Shown piece by piece: positions 25,108 through 33,957 of a stretch of 64,000 nt of DNA. The translations under genes and the position numbers were made by a program. The notes below the pieces were generated by a model that worked only from the letters and a program-made list of their open reading frames with translations, was not told the DNA's origin and did no database searches. This DNA is from Flavobacteriales bacterium (GTDB lineage: Bacteria; Bacteroidota; Bacteroidia; Flavobacteriales_F; PHOS-HE28), in assembly GCA_016710965.1 (NCBI GenBank), contig JADJTW010000009.1:62001-126000 (forward strand), in the 5' to 3' direction. Position 1 is the first letter of the stretch; each line of letters opens with the position of its first letter.

Positions 25108-26066
25108 TGAACCGCCTACCGATCCTGCTGTTGCTAGTGGTGCTGCTGGCCGCGTGCGAGAAGGAGATCACCGTGGACCTGCCCATCACGCCGAGCAAGG
25201 TGGTGGTCGAAGGGAACATCGAGACCGGCCAACCGCCCATCGTACTGCTCACTCGCACGCAGAGCTACTTCGCACCGACCAGCCTCAGCGGCATCGCGGA
25301 CATCTACATCACCGACGCCACGGTGATCGTGAGCGACGGCATCAGCACCGACACGCTGGACAAGGTGTGCAGCGATCAGCTCGCCGAGGAGCAATTGATC
25401 GCGGCATCGGAAGCAACCGGCATCAGCATCGACCTCCTCCGCAACATCACCATTTGCGCATGGACCGACTTGCAGAACGAGATGCTCGGCGCGGAAGGAC
25501 GCACGTACAACCTTACCGTGCTTGCAGATGGCTACACCGTCACCAGCAGCACCAAAGTGCCCGTTGGCATCGCGCTCGATTCGCTCTGGTTCAAGCTGGC
25601 CGATCAACGGCCCGGGGATGATACCCTGGGCTTCCTATGGGCCACGCTTGCCGATCCGGACACCGCGGGCAACGCCTACCGGTGGATGGCCAAGCGCATC
25701 AACCAGGACGCCAATGGCGATCAAAAGGATGGCAGTTTCGTAGCGCCGCTCTTCAGCACTTTCGAGGACCGCTATGCCAACGGCCTCACTTTCGACTTCG
25801 CATACAACCGGGGCGCGGTGGCTTACAGCGGCGCGGACGATGACAACAACGAGGAGGCAGGCTATTTCAAAGCGGGCGACACCGTGGTGGTGAAATTCAG
25901 CAGCATCGGCTTGCGCGAGCACAAGTTCTACGAGTCCTTCAGCAACAACGTCTCCTCGCAAGGCGACCTCTTCAGCAACCCGGCCAACGTGATCAGCAAT
26001 ATCACCGGCGGGCTGGGCGTGTGGGTCGGGTACGGCGCCCGGCTCGATACGCTGGTATGCCAGTAG
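25107..26066 (+). CDS. DUF4249 domain-containing lipoprotein
   Basis: The 319-residue protein begins MNRLPILLLLVVLLAACEKE, a lipoprotein signal peptide. ITVDLPITPSKVVVEGNIETGQ is the typical start of DUF4249 proteins. These accompany TonB-dependent receptors in Bacteroidota and probably bind ligand at the outer membrane, although the function is not established. The ATG overlaps the receptor stop by one base (TGATG), giving translational coupling. Confidence 0.9.
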   Translation: MNRLPILLLLVVLLAACEKEITVDLPITPSKVVVEGNIETGQPPIVLLTRTQSYFAPTSLSGIADIYITDATVIVSDGISTDTLDKVCSDQLAEEQLIAASEATGISIDLLRNITICAWTDLQNEMLGAEGRTYNLTVLADGYTVTSSTKVPVGIALDSLWFKLADQRPGDDTLGFLWATLADPDTAGNAYRWMAKRINQDANGDQKDGSFVAPLFSTFEDRYANGLTFDFAYNRGAVAYSGADDDNNEEAGYFKAGDTVVVKFSSIGLREHKFYESFSNNVSSQGDLFSNPANVISNITGGLGVWVGYGARLDTLVCQ

Positions 26067-26114
26067 AAGGCCTGGATGAGCTGCTGCGAGCGCCCATCTG
26101 CGCCGGTGGAACGC

Positions 26115-27257
26115 TCAACGGATGATGACGATGGGGCGCGTGGACGTACCCGAGGAGCTAGAAACCAGCACACGGTAAGTGCCGGTGGCGAGCGAGGTCA
26201 CGTCGAGCACATCGCCAGCCAGGACAACACGTGGGGGGACAGCATCGCGCCCTTGCATGTCGATGATGCGCATCCTGCTCGCAGGCAGCGTCCCCCCGAA
26301 CTGCATTCGATCGCAGGCCGCATCGATGACAACACACCAGGCAGGCTGGCCCACCTCAGGTGCCGTGGTGCTGATAACGCAAGTGTGCGCGCTCACCGCT
26401 CGTGTGCTCAAGTCCAGGCTGTCGAGCACATCCGCGAAGGCCTGCTGGTCATCTTTGAGATAGTGGTCCAGCCAAAGGCCCGCGAAATCGTTCACCACGT
26501 CGTGCTGCTGCGCACGGGTGATATCCGGGGATGGGCTGCACGTGAGCTCGCCGAAGGAACAATTGAAGTTGCTCTCGGCGAAGTAGCAGTGCCCGCCACC
26601 GGTGATGCTGACGAATGCGCGACATGTGGTCGTAAGCGCAGCGTACATGGGTGCTGCATGGTCGGCGATGGGCGTGATGCAGTCGTTGCCGCCGGCGAAG
26701 ATCAACGTGGGAACAAGGATGGAGGATGCTGCTGCGATAGCGCTGGGATCCGTTTCCGCCGGGGCGAAGGTGACGACCGTGGTGATGGCGGAATTGCCGG
26801 CTGCGCCTAGCAAGCTTGCCCCCCCACCCATGCTGTGGCCCATGAGCGCACACGTTGGCGCCACGTGAGTGAAGAATGGCGATGCTCCATCATCGTTCGC
26901 TGCTTGAAGGGCCTCGGCGAGGAACGCGATGTCGGCACCGAACTCGGCATGGTCGGGCGCGAAGCCCCCTTCGGTGGTTGGTAACGCCACGATGTAGCCC
27001 TTGGGAACGAAATAGTCCCAGAGATTGGCGTAGGCGCTGGTGCTCATGACAAAGCCGTGGCCGATGACCAACACTGGGAAGGCTCCGGATTCCACCGCAG
27101 CGTTCGTTCCTGCCGAGACTCCTGGGTAATACAATTCGGTGGCTATGTTCCGTGCCCGTACCGGATCGAAGAAGCTGATGCTGCGGCTGCCGATAAGGTA
27201 GGGTTGTGCATGGGCGGAACTCACCGCCAAAAGCATGATGAAGAGGCTCTTACGCAT
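26115..27257 (-). CDS. Secreted alpha/beta hydrolase with T9SS type A sorting tail
   Basis: The 380-residue protein has a signal peptide (MRKSLFIMLLAVSSAHAQP). Its alpha/beta-hydrolase domain is of the chlorophyllase/platelet-activating-factor acetylhydrolase kind: VIGHGF, catalytic Ser in LMGHSMGGGASLLG, Asp in FAGGNDCITP and His in TGGGHCYF. The C-terminal 70 residues (MRIIDMQGRDAV...LATGTYRVLV) are a T9SS sorting domain, so the enzyme is exported to the cell surface. It is convergent with the DUF4249 gene and divergent from the T9SS gene at 27355. Substrate unknown. Confidence 0.88.
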   Translation of the reverse strand: MRKSLFIMLLAVSSAHAQPYLIGSRSISFFDPVRARNIATELYYPGVSAGTNAAVESGAFPVLVIGHGFVMSTSAYANLWDYFVPKGYIVALPTTEGGFAPDHAEFGADIAFLAEALQAANDDGASPFFTHVAPTCALMGHSMGGGASLLGAAGNSAITTVVTFAPAETDPSAIAAASSILVPTLIFAGGNDCITPIADHAAPMYAALTTTCRAFVSITGGGHCYFAESNFNCSFGELTCSPSPDITRAQQHDVVNDFAGLWLDHYLKDDQQAFADVLDSLDLSTRAVSAHTCVISTTAPEVGQPAWCVVIDAACDRMQFGGTLPASRMRIIDMQGRDAVPPRVVLAGDVLDVTSLATGTYRVLVSSSSGTSTRPIVIIR

Positions 27258-27354
27258 GGCTGAACGTAGCAACAAATTCTGCCGGGCCATTGTTCGCAAC
27301 CCGGCCTCGAATGCCGCACCGGCCGGGTATCTTCGCCCGCTCATTACCCACTAT

Positions 27355-29514
27355 ATGAAACTTCGGTACGCTGTCCTCTCGTCCTTCATAGCTGTTGGTA
27401 GCGGAGCATTCGCGCAGGCCATCAACGACGAATGCGCCACGGCCATCCCCATTGCTTGCGGCGAAACTGCGACCGGCAGCACAGCCAACGCACTGGCGGA
27501 TGAAGCGCTTACCTGCGGCACAACGATCACAGCCCCTGGCGTTTGGTATGTGCTGCAAGGCACCGGCGCCCAAGTGACCGTGACCACCTGCCCGAACAAC
27601 GGGTACGACACCAAGCTGAACGTATACACTGGCGTTTGCGGCAATATCACCTGTGTCGCCGGGAACGATGACATCGCCGCTGGGGTGTACTGTTCCAACG
27701 TCGGCTTCGCCGCCCAAGCGGGAGCCACGTACTACATACTCGTGCAGGGCTACAATGGCGCTGTGGGGGCTTTCGAGCTGAATGTGACCTGCGTGGCCCT
27801 GACACCCGATGTGTGCGAAGGCGGCCTGCCCATCCAATGCGGTGAAACGGCCAGCAGCACCACCGATGGTGCCAGCGTGGATACCGCTCCGGCCTGCGGA
27901 ACGGACATCACCGCACCGGGCGTGTGGTACACGCTCGAAGGCGTTGATGCGCAGATCACCGTGACAACCTGCCCCGACAATACCTACGACACCAAGTTGA
28001 ACGTGTACAGCGGCGACTGCGGCGATCTTCAATGCGTTGGAGGAAATGATGACATCGCTGGCGGTGTCTTCTGCAGCAGCTTCACCTTTTCGGCTAGCGC
28101 AGGCACCACCTACCACATCCTGGTACAGGGCTACGATGGCGAGGTGGGCGACTTCGACCTCGCGGTCACCTGCGTGACCTGCGGCATTCCGCAGAACGTG
28201 AGCGTGGCTCCCATTGACGTGAGCGCGATCTTGAACTGGAGCAGTGCCAACCCCGGTCCTCAGTACACGATCGAGTACGGACCTGCCGGATTCACGCCCG
28301 GTAGCGGCACGATCATCACCGGCACTTATGGCGTGAACGGCCCACCAGTGACGCTGAGCGGATTGACGATCAGCACCAACTACGAACTCTACATCCAGGA
28401 GGATTGCGGCGGTGGCGATATCAGCCCGGTCGCGGGCCCCATCGCATTCACCACGCTGGCGGCACCGCCCGCAGCGAACGCCCTATGCCCAGGAGCCCTG
28501 CCGATCACTTGCGGCGACAGTGCCACGGGCAACACCCAATTGGGCAGCGTGACCCTCGCCCCTACCTGCGGCGCTGCCAACGTCACCACCAAGGGATTGT
28601 GGTACAGCTTCACCGGAACAGGCGATGACGTTACCCTGAGCACCTGCTCGGGCACCACCTTCGACAGCAAGATCAGTGTGTTCACCGGCACGTGCAATGC
28701 GCTGGCCTGCATCGCGGGCAGCGATGACGCTCCCAATTGTCCCGGCAACACCAGCAGCGCCACCTTCCACACGCTCACCAGCACCACATACTATGTGATG
28801 GTGCATGGCTATGACCAATCACAAGGCGATTTCACGTTGGCCATGACCTGCGCAACGCCTTGCGTACCGGTGGACAATGATGATTGCGGCGTTGCCACTC
28901 TGCTCACCCTGCAATCCAGCGGGGGCTGCGAGGCGAGCACCGGCACAACCGAGTGCGCTTTCGCCACGGGAGCACCTGCGCCTCCGTGCGACCCTTACGG
29001 CAACATCGTGGATACGTGGTACGCCTTCAACAGCAGTTGGGCCGAGAACCTTACACTGATCCTCGAGGCCGTGGATGCTGCGACCATCAATGCGGCCGTG
29101 TACACCGCATGCAATGCTCCTGCCTACGTGCAATGCTGGACCGATGTGGCCAGCCCCATCGACCTGAGCGGCCTGGCACCCAACACCGACTACTTGCTGC
29201 GTATCTGGAACGGTGGCTTGACGGATGCGGGCACCTACACGGTTTGCCTCGAAGGTGATTTCAATCTTGGGCTGAACGCCGCCAGCCAGCCCTCATCAAT
29301 CGCGCTTTATCCGGTGCCTGCAATGGAGACGTTGACAGTTCAAGGGGTCGAGGCTGTGTCCGTATTGACAGCGTTCGACGTTCAAGGCCGCGAGGTCCTG
29401 CGCCAGGCGAACAATGGCGCGGCGACGGCCCGGCTGCGGATCGCATCGCTATCACCCGGCATTTACCTGCTGGTCGGTGATGGCCATTCCTTGGGCCGAT
29501 TCGTGAAAGAGTGA
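27355..29514 (+). CDS. Secreted repeat protein with T9SS type A sorting tail
   Basis: The 719-residue protein has a signal peptide, then three related beta-sandwich units of about 110 residues each. These carry the pattern ECATAIPIACGETATG, GVWYVLQGTG, YDTKLNVYTGVC and ATYYILVQGY, resembling pre-peptidase C-terminal (PPC-like) domains. A fibronectin type III domain lies between units two and three, and a fourth, diverged unit follows. The C-terminus (SIALYPVPAMETLTVQG...LSPGIYLLVGDG) is a T9SS tail. No catalytic domain is visible, so it is probably a surface or matrix protein. A TATCTTCG box lies 19 nt before the start. Confidence 0.85.
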   Translation: MKLRYAVLSSFIAVGSGAFAQAINDECATAIPIACGETATGSTANALADEALTCGTTITAPGVWYVLQGTGAQVTVTTCPNNGYDTKLNVYTGVCGNITCVAGNDDIAAGVYCSNVGFAAQAGATYYILVQGYNGAVGAFELNVTCVALTPDVCEGGLPIQCGETASSTTDGASVDTAPACGTDITAPGVWYTLEGVDAQITVTTCPDNTYDTKLNVYSGDCGDLQCVGGNDDIAGGVFCSSFTFSASAGTTYHILVQGYDGEVGDFDLAVTCVTCGIPQNVSVAPIDVSAILNWSSANPGPQYTIEYGPAGFTPGSGTIITGTYGVNGPPVTLSGLTISTNYELYIQEDCGGGDISPVAGPIAFTTLAAPPAANALCPGALPITCGDSATGNTQLGSVTLAPTCGAANVTTKGLWYSFTGTGDDVTLSTCSGTTFDSKISVFTGTCNALACIAGSDDAPNCPGNTSSATFHTLTSTTYYVMVHGYDQSQGDFTLAMTCATPCVPVDNDDCGVATLLTLQSSGGCEASTGTTECAFATGAPAPPCDPYGNIVDTWYAFNSSWAENLTLILEAVDAATINAAVYTACNAPAYVQCWTDVASPIDLSGLAPNTDYLLRIWNGGLTDAGTYTVCLEGDFNLGLNAASQPSSIALYPVPAMETLTVQGVEAVSVLTAFDVQGREVLRQANNGAATARLRIASLSPGIYLLVGDGHSLGRFVKE

Positions 29515-29589
29515 ACAACCTGCACCGTTCGTCGGATACCAACTGAAGCACCACCTACCTTAGCCTACCTCAAAAACCAACCCTTGCCC

Positions 29590-31275
29590 ATGAAACGAAC
29601 CCTACCCTTGGCAATGGCCGCAATGGCCTTCGGCTTGGGCACCGCCGCGAGCGCACAGCGCTATCTCTCGGAAGTGTTCAGCAATGCCAACCTCACGATC
29701 ACCAACGACGTGGCGTACGGCACCAACATCGACTTCCTCACCAGCAACCTCGCTTCGCCCAATGTGCCTACTGAGGTAGTCACGCTTCAGACGCTCGTGA
29801 GCACGGGACAGCCCATCCCTGCAGAGTACTTCGACCCGACCAATAGCGCCACGGCCCTGAAAGTGACCAACGTGCGGATGGACGTGTACGAGCCGACGCA
29901 GAGCATCGATCCGTTGGATGCGCGCCCTGTGGTGGTGTATATCCATACCGGCAATGCGCTTCCTCCGCCCTTGAACGGGAGCCCGAACGGCACGCGCAAG
30001 GACAGCAGCGCAGTGGAGAATTGCATGCGCTTCGCACGCCGCGGCTACGTGGCGGTGAGCATGAGCTACCGCTTGGGCTGGAACCCGCTGGCCGCAACCG
30101 AACAAGAACGTCGCGGAAGTTTGCTCAATGCGATCTATCGCGCCTTGCATGATGTGCGCCAGTGCATCCGCAACCTGAAACGCGATGCAGGACAAGGCAA
30201 CAACACCTATGGCATTTGCGCGGATCGGATCATCGTTGTTGGCGAAGGCACAGGCGGTTATATCGCGCTTGCCAATGCCACGCTCGATGATCCTGCGGAG
30301 CTCTACATCGAGAAATTCCGCCCGGATCCATTCAATCCTAATGTGAGCTACGTCGACAGCACCCAGGTGGGCAACATCCATGGCTTCGGAGGGAATCTCA
30401 ACCTCTACAGGCCCAACGGCTGGGATTACGAGAGCCAATTCTGCGTGAACCTCGGCGGTGCATTGGCCGATACGAGCTGGCTCGCGCCAGGTGACGCGCC
30501 CATGGTGGCCTTCCAGACCGTGTTCGATCCGTTCGCACCATTCACCGAAGGCATTGTGATCGTGCCCACCACGGGCGGTCCGGTGGTGCCCGTCCAAGGC
30601 AGCAACCTGTTCATGGACCTCGTGAATGACTACGGCAACAACGAGGCCTTCGCCTTCCTTCCCAGCGGCGACCCCTATACCGATAGAGCTCGCGCGCTCT
30701 ACGGCACCACCGTTTCGCATGGCACGAACAACGTGGCCATCAACAACGCCGAGGGCCTCTTCCCCTTCGTGCGCCCCGCATGGCCCGCGCCCGCCATGGA
30801 GGAAGCCAGCCCCTGGCAGTGGTGGGACCCCAACAGCGCCATCGCACAGACCGTCGTGAGCGCCGGACCGCCCCCGATCACCGCGCACGTCGCCAGCTTG
30901 GCCAGCAACCCCGATATGAGCGCCATCAAGGGCCGCACTTACTTGGATACCATCCACGGCTACTTGAACCCGCGAATCGTGGCGGCACTGGACCTTGGCA
31001 ATCCATGCACGTTCGTGGGCATCGATGAGGAGAACACCGCCGTGGATGTGGATGTATACCCCAACCCTGCTTCGAACTACGTAACGGTCCTCAGTGGGCA
31101 GGGCCTGGTGCGCCGGTATGTGATCTTCGATGTGAACGGTCGCCAGGTAGCGGCAAGCAGCGTGAACACGCACCGCTTCATCATCGAGCGCAAGGCGCTG
31201 GACGCTGGCACCTACTTCGTGACCATGGACATGGAGAACGGACGACGCATCACGCGGAAATTCTTACTGGATTGA
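29590..31275 (+). CDS. Secreted carboxylesterase-like protein with T9SS type A sorting tail
   Basis: The 561-residue protein has a signal peptide (MKRTLPLAMAAMAFGLGTA). An alpha/beta-hydrolase-like region has VVVYIHTGNALPPPLNGS, a Tyr-rich segment SMSYRLGWNP, and the nucleophile-elbow position VVGEGTGGYIALAN. In that elbow the usual Ser seems replaced by Glu/Thr, so catalytic activity is doubtful. The C-terminus (VDVYPNPASNYVTVLSG) is a clear T9SS sorting domain. A strong terminator follows at 31297. ATG 29590 is preferred to a TTG six bases earlier. Confidence 0.82.
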   Translation: MKRTLPLAMAAMAFGLGTAASAQRYLSEVFSNANLTITNDVAYGTNIDFLTSNLASPNVPTEVVTLQTLVSTGQPIPAEYFDPTNSATALKVTNVRMDVYEPTQSIDPLDARPVVVYIHTGNALPPPLNGSPNGTRKDSSAVENCMRFARRGYVAVSMSYRLGWNPLAATEQERRGSLLNAIYRALHDVRQCIRNLKRDAGQGNNTYGICADRIIVVGEGTGGYIALANATLDDPAELYIEKFRPDPFNPNVSYVDSTQVGNIHGFGGNLNLYRPNGWDYESQFCVNLGGALADTSWLAPGDAPMVAFQTVFDPFAPFTEGIVIVPTTGGPVVPVQGSNLFMDLVNDYGNNEAFAFLPSGDPYTDRARALYGTTVSHGTNNVAINNAEGLFPFVRPAWPAPAMEEASPWQWWDPNSAIAQTVVSAGPPPITAHVASLASNPDMSAIKGRTYLDTIHGYLNPRIVAALDLGNPCTFVGIDEENTAVDVDVYPNPASNYVTVLSGQGLVRRYVIFDVNGRQVAASSVNTHRFIIERKALDAGTYFVTMDMENGRRITRKFLLD

Positions 31276-31296
31276 CGAACGATCCAACGAATAGCG

Positions 31297-31326
31297 AAGG
31301 GCTGCCCATCGGCGGCCCTTTTCTTT
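31297..31326 (+). terminator. Intrinsic terminator
   Basis: A 10-bp hairpin, AAGGGCTGCC/GGCGGCCCTT with loop CATC and one G-T pair, is followed by TTCTTT. It lies 21 bp after the T9SS carboxylesterase-like gene and separates it from murQ. Confidence 0.8.
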
Positions 31327-31347
31327 GCGGTCAAGTACACCGGCCCG

Positions 31348-32157
31348 ATGCAGCGGATCACAGAGAGCGGATCGCACCACAGCGACCTTGAGCGGAAGAG
31401 CACGCGCGAGCTCCTCGAGGGCATCAACGCCGAGGACAGCCGCGTGCCCGAAGCGGTGGCGAAGCTCATCCCAGCCATCGAGCCTTTGGTCGATGCCATC
31501 GTGGAGCGGATGATGCGTGGTGGCCGCCTCTTCTATCTCGGCGCTGGCACCAGCGGACGGCTGGGCATCGTGGATGCGAGCGAGTGCCCGCCCACCTTCG
31601 GGGTGCCGCACGGTCGTGTCATCGGCCTAATAGCAGGCGGCGACAACGCGATCCGAAAAGCAGTGGAGTATGCAGAGGACGACCCGAACCAGGGGTGGAA
31701 CGACCTGCAGGACCATGCCGTTGGTCTGGAGGATACCGTGATCGGCATCGCCGCCAGCGGCAGCACGCCATACGTGGTGGGCGCGCTGGAGCAATGCAAT
31801 GCTGCAGGGATCCTCACCGCCTGCATCACCAGCAATCCCGGGAGCCCGGTCGCGAACATTGCAAAGCACCCCATCGTGGCGGTCGTTGGCCCGGAATACG
31901 TCACCGGCAGCACGCGCATGAAGAGCGGTACGGCGCAGAAACTGGTGCTGAACATGATCAGCACCAGCGTGATGATCAAGTTGGGCCGGGTGAAAGGCAA
32001 CCGCATGGTGGACATGCAACTGACCAACAACAAGCTCATCGACCGCGGCACGCGCATGATCATGGAGAGCCTGGGCATCGGCGCCGAAGAGGCGACCGAG
32101 CTCCTGCGGAAGCATGGCAGCGTGCGCAAGGCCATCGATTCGCAGCAAGGGGCCTGA
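31348..32157 (+). CDS. murQ: N-acetylmuramic acid 6-phosphate etherase
   Basis: The 269-residue protein is a SIS-fold lyase that splits the lactyl ether of MurNAc-6-phosphate to give GlcNAc-6-phosphate, a step in cell-wall recycling. Family motifs are complete: GGRLFYLGAGTSGRLGIVDA followed by SECPPTFG, AGGDNAIRKAVEYAEDD, IGIAASGSTPYVVGAL and TGSTRMKSGTAQKLVLNMIS. Length is slightly below the E. coli protein but normal for Bacteroidota. It is followed 37 bp later by a conserved hypothetical gene. Confidence 0.97.
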   Translation: MQRITESGSHHSDLERKSTRELLEGINAEDSRVPEAVAKLIPAIEPLVDAIVERMMRGGRLFYLGAGTSGRLGIVDASECPPTFGVPHGRVIGLIAGGDNAIRKAVEYAEDDPNQGWNDLQDHAVGLEDTVIGIAASGSTPYVVGALEQCNAAGILTACITSNPGSPVANIAKHPIVAVVGPEYVTGSTRMKSGTAQKLVLNMISTSVMIKLGRVKGNRMVDMQLTNNKLIDRGTRMIMESLGIGAEEATELLRKHGSVRKAIDSQQGA

Positions 32158-32194
32158 GGCGCCATCATCCGCATCCGCCGCATCGCCGAACGCC

Positions 32195-32770
32195 ATGCAC
32201 ACCATCGAGCCCTTCTGGAATTGGCGGCACAAGTACATGAGCGAGGAGGATGAGCGCTCGCCCTTCTTCGGCACCGAACACAGCGAGATCTACTTCACCC
32301 AAGCGGTGTACGACCACCTGATCCATCCGCAATGGGACGATTTCGGCAGCAGCACGCTCTACCTGAAGATCATCTATGCCGATTACGAAGAGGGCTATGC
32401 GGTCATGGAGCTCATCGGCGAATGGAACGACCTGCTGCACAACGATGTGATGGCATTGAAGCGGAACATCGTCGAGGAGATGATGGCGCACGGCATCGCC
32501 AGGTTCATCCTCATCGGCGAGAACGTGCTGAATTTCCACGCGAGCGACGACGAGTACTACAACGAGTGGTTCGAGGAAGTGAGCGATGCGGAAGGCTGGA
32601 TCGCGCTGCTCAACTTCCGCGACCATGTCATCGAAGACTTCCAGCATGCCGGCATCGACCAGTACTTCGTGCTGGGCGGGCAGCTGAATGCCCTGTCGTG
32701 GCGCACCGCTGAACCGGAGACGCTCTTCGCTCTCGTGAACGGATTGGTGATGAAGAGGCTTGGGGCCTGA
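32195..32770 (+). CDS. Conserved hypothetical protein
   Basis: The 191-residue soluble protein is acidic and aromatic-rich (IEPFWNWRHKYMSEEDERSP, NEWFEEVSDAEGWIALLNF). It has no signal peptide or membrane span. I believe it is a conserved Bacteroidota family but cannot name it. It follows murQ by 37 bp and is probably cotranscribed. ATG 32195 begins the compact domain; a longer frame overlaps murQ. Confidence 0.8.
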   Translation: MHTIEPFWNWRHKYMSEEDERSPFFGTEHSEIYFTQAVYDHLIHPQWDDFGSSTLYLKIIYADYEEGYAVMELIGEWNDLLHNDVMALKRNIVEEMMAHGIARFILIGENVLNFHASDDEYYNEWFEEVSDAEGWIALLNFRDHVIEDFQHAGIDQYFVLGGQLNALSWRTAEPETLFALVNGLVMKRLGA

Positions 32771-32779
32771 TGGTAACGA

Positions 32780-33226
32780 TCACTTCTCACGCAACATCCT
32801 CCACACCACCCTATCGATCGGCAGGCTCAGGTCCTCCTCCTTCGAACCTGTAAGCCGCAGCCAGCGGAACACCTCCTGCTCTCCATTCCCTGAGATGCCT
32901 GCGAAAGGTGTTTGGACAACCTTGATCGCATTGGGGTCGTTCACGCCGAACGTGTAGTACACGCTCACCACCTGCATCGGATCGGAATGAAAAGCGCTCT
33001 GCTGGAAGAAGTCGGTGGTGTAGAAATGCCTTGCATCGATCGATTCCACGCCGAGTTCCTCCCGGATCTCGCGCACCAGGCAATCCTTCAAGCCTTCGCC
33101 GTATTCCAAGCCGCCACCCGGGAACTTGGTGATGCGCTGGCCCTTGATGAGCTCATCTGCAACAAGCACGCTCCCCTGATGCCTGAGCAGGCCATACACG
33201 CGGATGGTGAAGCGGCCCTGCATCAT
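32780..33226 (-). CDS. Nudix hydrolase
   Basis: The 148-residue protein carries a complete Nudix box: GGLEYGEGLKDCLVREIREE followed by LGV, matching G-x5-E-x7-R-E-U-x-E-E-x-G-U. Nudix enzymes hydrolyse nucleoside diphosphates linked to another group; the exact substrate is unknown. The start overlaps the stop of mnmD by four bases (ATGA), so it is the second gene of a two-gene unit. Confidence 0.93.
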   Translation of the reverse strand: MMQGRFTIRVYGLLRHQGSVLVADELIKGQRITKFPGGGLEYGEGLKDCLVREIREELGVESIDARHFYTTDFFQQSAFHSDPMQVVSVYYTFGVNDPNAIKVVQTPFAGISGNGEQEVFRWLRLTGSKEEDLSLPIDRVVWRMLREK

Positions 33227-33896
33227 GGCTTGGTGGCCCGCAGCATCTCACGTTTGCCAGGTGGACCTTGCAGTCGTTCCACCCGTAAACCGACGGACTC
33301 CATGGCGCGACGCACGTCGCCCTTGGCGCAATAGGTCACCAAGACGCCGCCGTGCCGCAAGGCATCATGCATGCGCTGGAACACTTCAGTCGTCCACATC
33401 TCAGGTTGCGAACTCGGGCCGAAGGCATCGTAGTAGATAACGTCATAGCCACCATTGGCCGCGAAATCCTGCACCCGTGTACCCAGCTTGCGGAAGGTGA
33501 GACCGCCCACCGCTGGATGCGCATCCTCCGTGCTGGCCGTCATGCGCTCAATGAAAGGCTCATGCAATCCCGGCCATGCGAGTTCCTGGCAATGCGCCAA
33601 TGCATCCAAGGTGTCTTCGGAAGCGGGTGCGGCTCCAGCGCGGTATAGTCCACCGTTAGCTTGCCCTCGAAGCAGCGCACCCAGGTGAGCAGCAGGTTGA
33701 GGCCCGTTCCCAAGCCGACCTCAAGCACATCCACATGGTCCTTGCCCACGGATTCCAGACCTGCTTTGATGAAGACATGCGTGCTCTCCTGCACTGCTCC
33801 ATGAACGCTGTGGTAGTGCTCGTTCCATTGCTCACTGTGGAGCGTAAGCGAGCCGTCGGCGGTGCGCAGCGGTGCGAAATCGTTCGGCTGGGGCAT
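33223..33896 (-). CDS. mnmD: tRNA 5-methylaminomethyl-2-thiouridine methyltransferase (one frameshift)
   Basis: The N-terminal part has the SAM-binding motif VLEVGLGTGLNLLLTW. The C-terminal part has YDVIYYDAFGPSSQPEMWT and GGVLVTYCAKGDVRRAMESV, the signature of the MnmD/MnmC1 methyltransferase that modifies the wobble uridine of several tRNAs. The frame breaks near 33618. Restoring one G turns LEPHPLPKTPW into LEPHPLPEDTLDALAH and rejoins both parts, and the total of 674 nt is one short of a multiple of three. A sequencing error is likely. Without an MnmC2 domain it is the stand-alone form usual in Bacteroidota. A CATCTTCG box lies 6 nt before the ATG. Confidence 0.88.
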
Positions 33897-33957
33897 GCGC
33901 TGCGAAGATGTGCAAGCTCACGCACCATTCTCCACGGAGCGATACGAAGGATTCCGG

